DNA of 64,000 nucleotides from Sapria himalayana. Its lineage: Eukaryota > Streptophyta > Magnoliopsida > Malpighiales > Rafflesiaceae. The stretch lies in NCBI GenBank assembly GCA_029783825.1, contig JAREIK010002660.1:1-64000 (forward strand). Reading direction: 5' to 3'. The notes beneath the pieces are model-generated. The model did not search any database. It was given only the letters and a program-made list of their open reading frames with translations, and had not been told where the DNA came from. Of this stretch, positions 63,971 to 64,000 are shown piece after piece. Position numbers and translations under genes: made by a program. How positions within the stretch are numbered: the stretch's first letter is position 1; each line of letters opens with the position of its first letter.

Positions 63971-64000
63971 AAATAAAAAAATAAAAAAAATAAAATAAAA
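63361..64000 (+). repeat. A-rich (TAAAAAAA)n minisatellite running off the window
   Basis: At least 640 bp of A with a single T every 5-9 bases. The marker AAAAATAATAAAAATAATAA, followed by AATAATAAAAAAA, occurs at 63581 and 63862 (281 bp apart). A variant is at 63696, so short blocks have been copied within the array. Confidence 0.95.

Noticed and set aside
1..64000. An intact host gene, rRNA gene or bacterial-type operon
   Set aside because: Both strands were read. All recognisable coding sequence is transposon-derived or a retropseudogene, and no rRNA or tRNA sequence was recognised.

Overview
This window looks like A+T-rich, repeat-dominated nuclear DNA of a flowering plant. Three kinds of evidence point there: a tnp2-type CACTA (En/Spm) transposon, a non-LTR retroelement tail with a plant-type RNase H domain, and a Ty1/copia gag remnant. 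An intronless copy of a plant-type ARF1 GTPase is also present. I find no intact host gene. Every recognisable coding sequence is a broken transposon gene or a retropseudogene. The species cannot be named from this sequence.

Layout. Positions 1-8081, about 22476-27353 and 40624-54324 are degenerate GATA tetranucleotide arrays, all with GATA on the + strand and together about 26-27 kb. They read as one ancestral array broken by insertions. The first break (8082 to about 22475) starts with a 5'-truncated LINE carrying an RNase H domain (8082-9489) and a 44-bp GATA remnant. An inverted CACTA right terminus follows at 9535. A scrambled CACTA-derived block comes next, holding TATAACTATA-type arrays, an ARF1 retropseudogene (13214-13776), a GC-rich island and a GC-rich triplet module (17.8-18.7 kb). 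The break ends with a minus-strand copia gag fragment (21521-22255).

The second break is an almost textbook CACTA element of 13,270 bp (27354-40623). It has CACTACAA termini, a 3-bp AAT target duplication on both sides, subterminal GCGACGG/CTAGCTAGGG repeats and a dead multi-exon tnp2 transposase (34307-37404). Two tandem copies of a 1.2-kb 'triplet module' precede the right end. The third GATA block ends at another CACTA right terminus (54325). This is followed by A+T-rich DNA with internal duplications, a roughly 390-bp tandem repeat (58.1-59.2 kb), and an A-rich TAAAAAAA-type minisatellite running off the window (63.36-64.0 kb).

The parts do not form a working pathway. They record nested insertion: a LINE and at least three CACTA termini sit directly against GATA-array DNA. 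The most unusual observations are the size and single strand of the GATA array, the repeated abutment of CACTA ends on it, and the three-copy module of triplet tract, hairpin and last exon carried by the CACTA family. The pseudogenes also record how these elements decayed.
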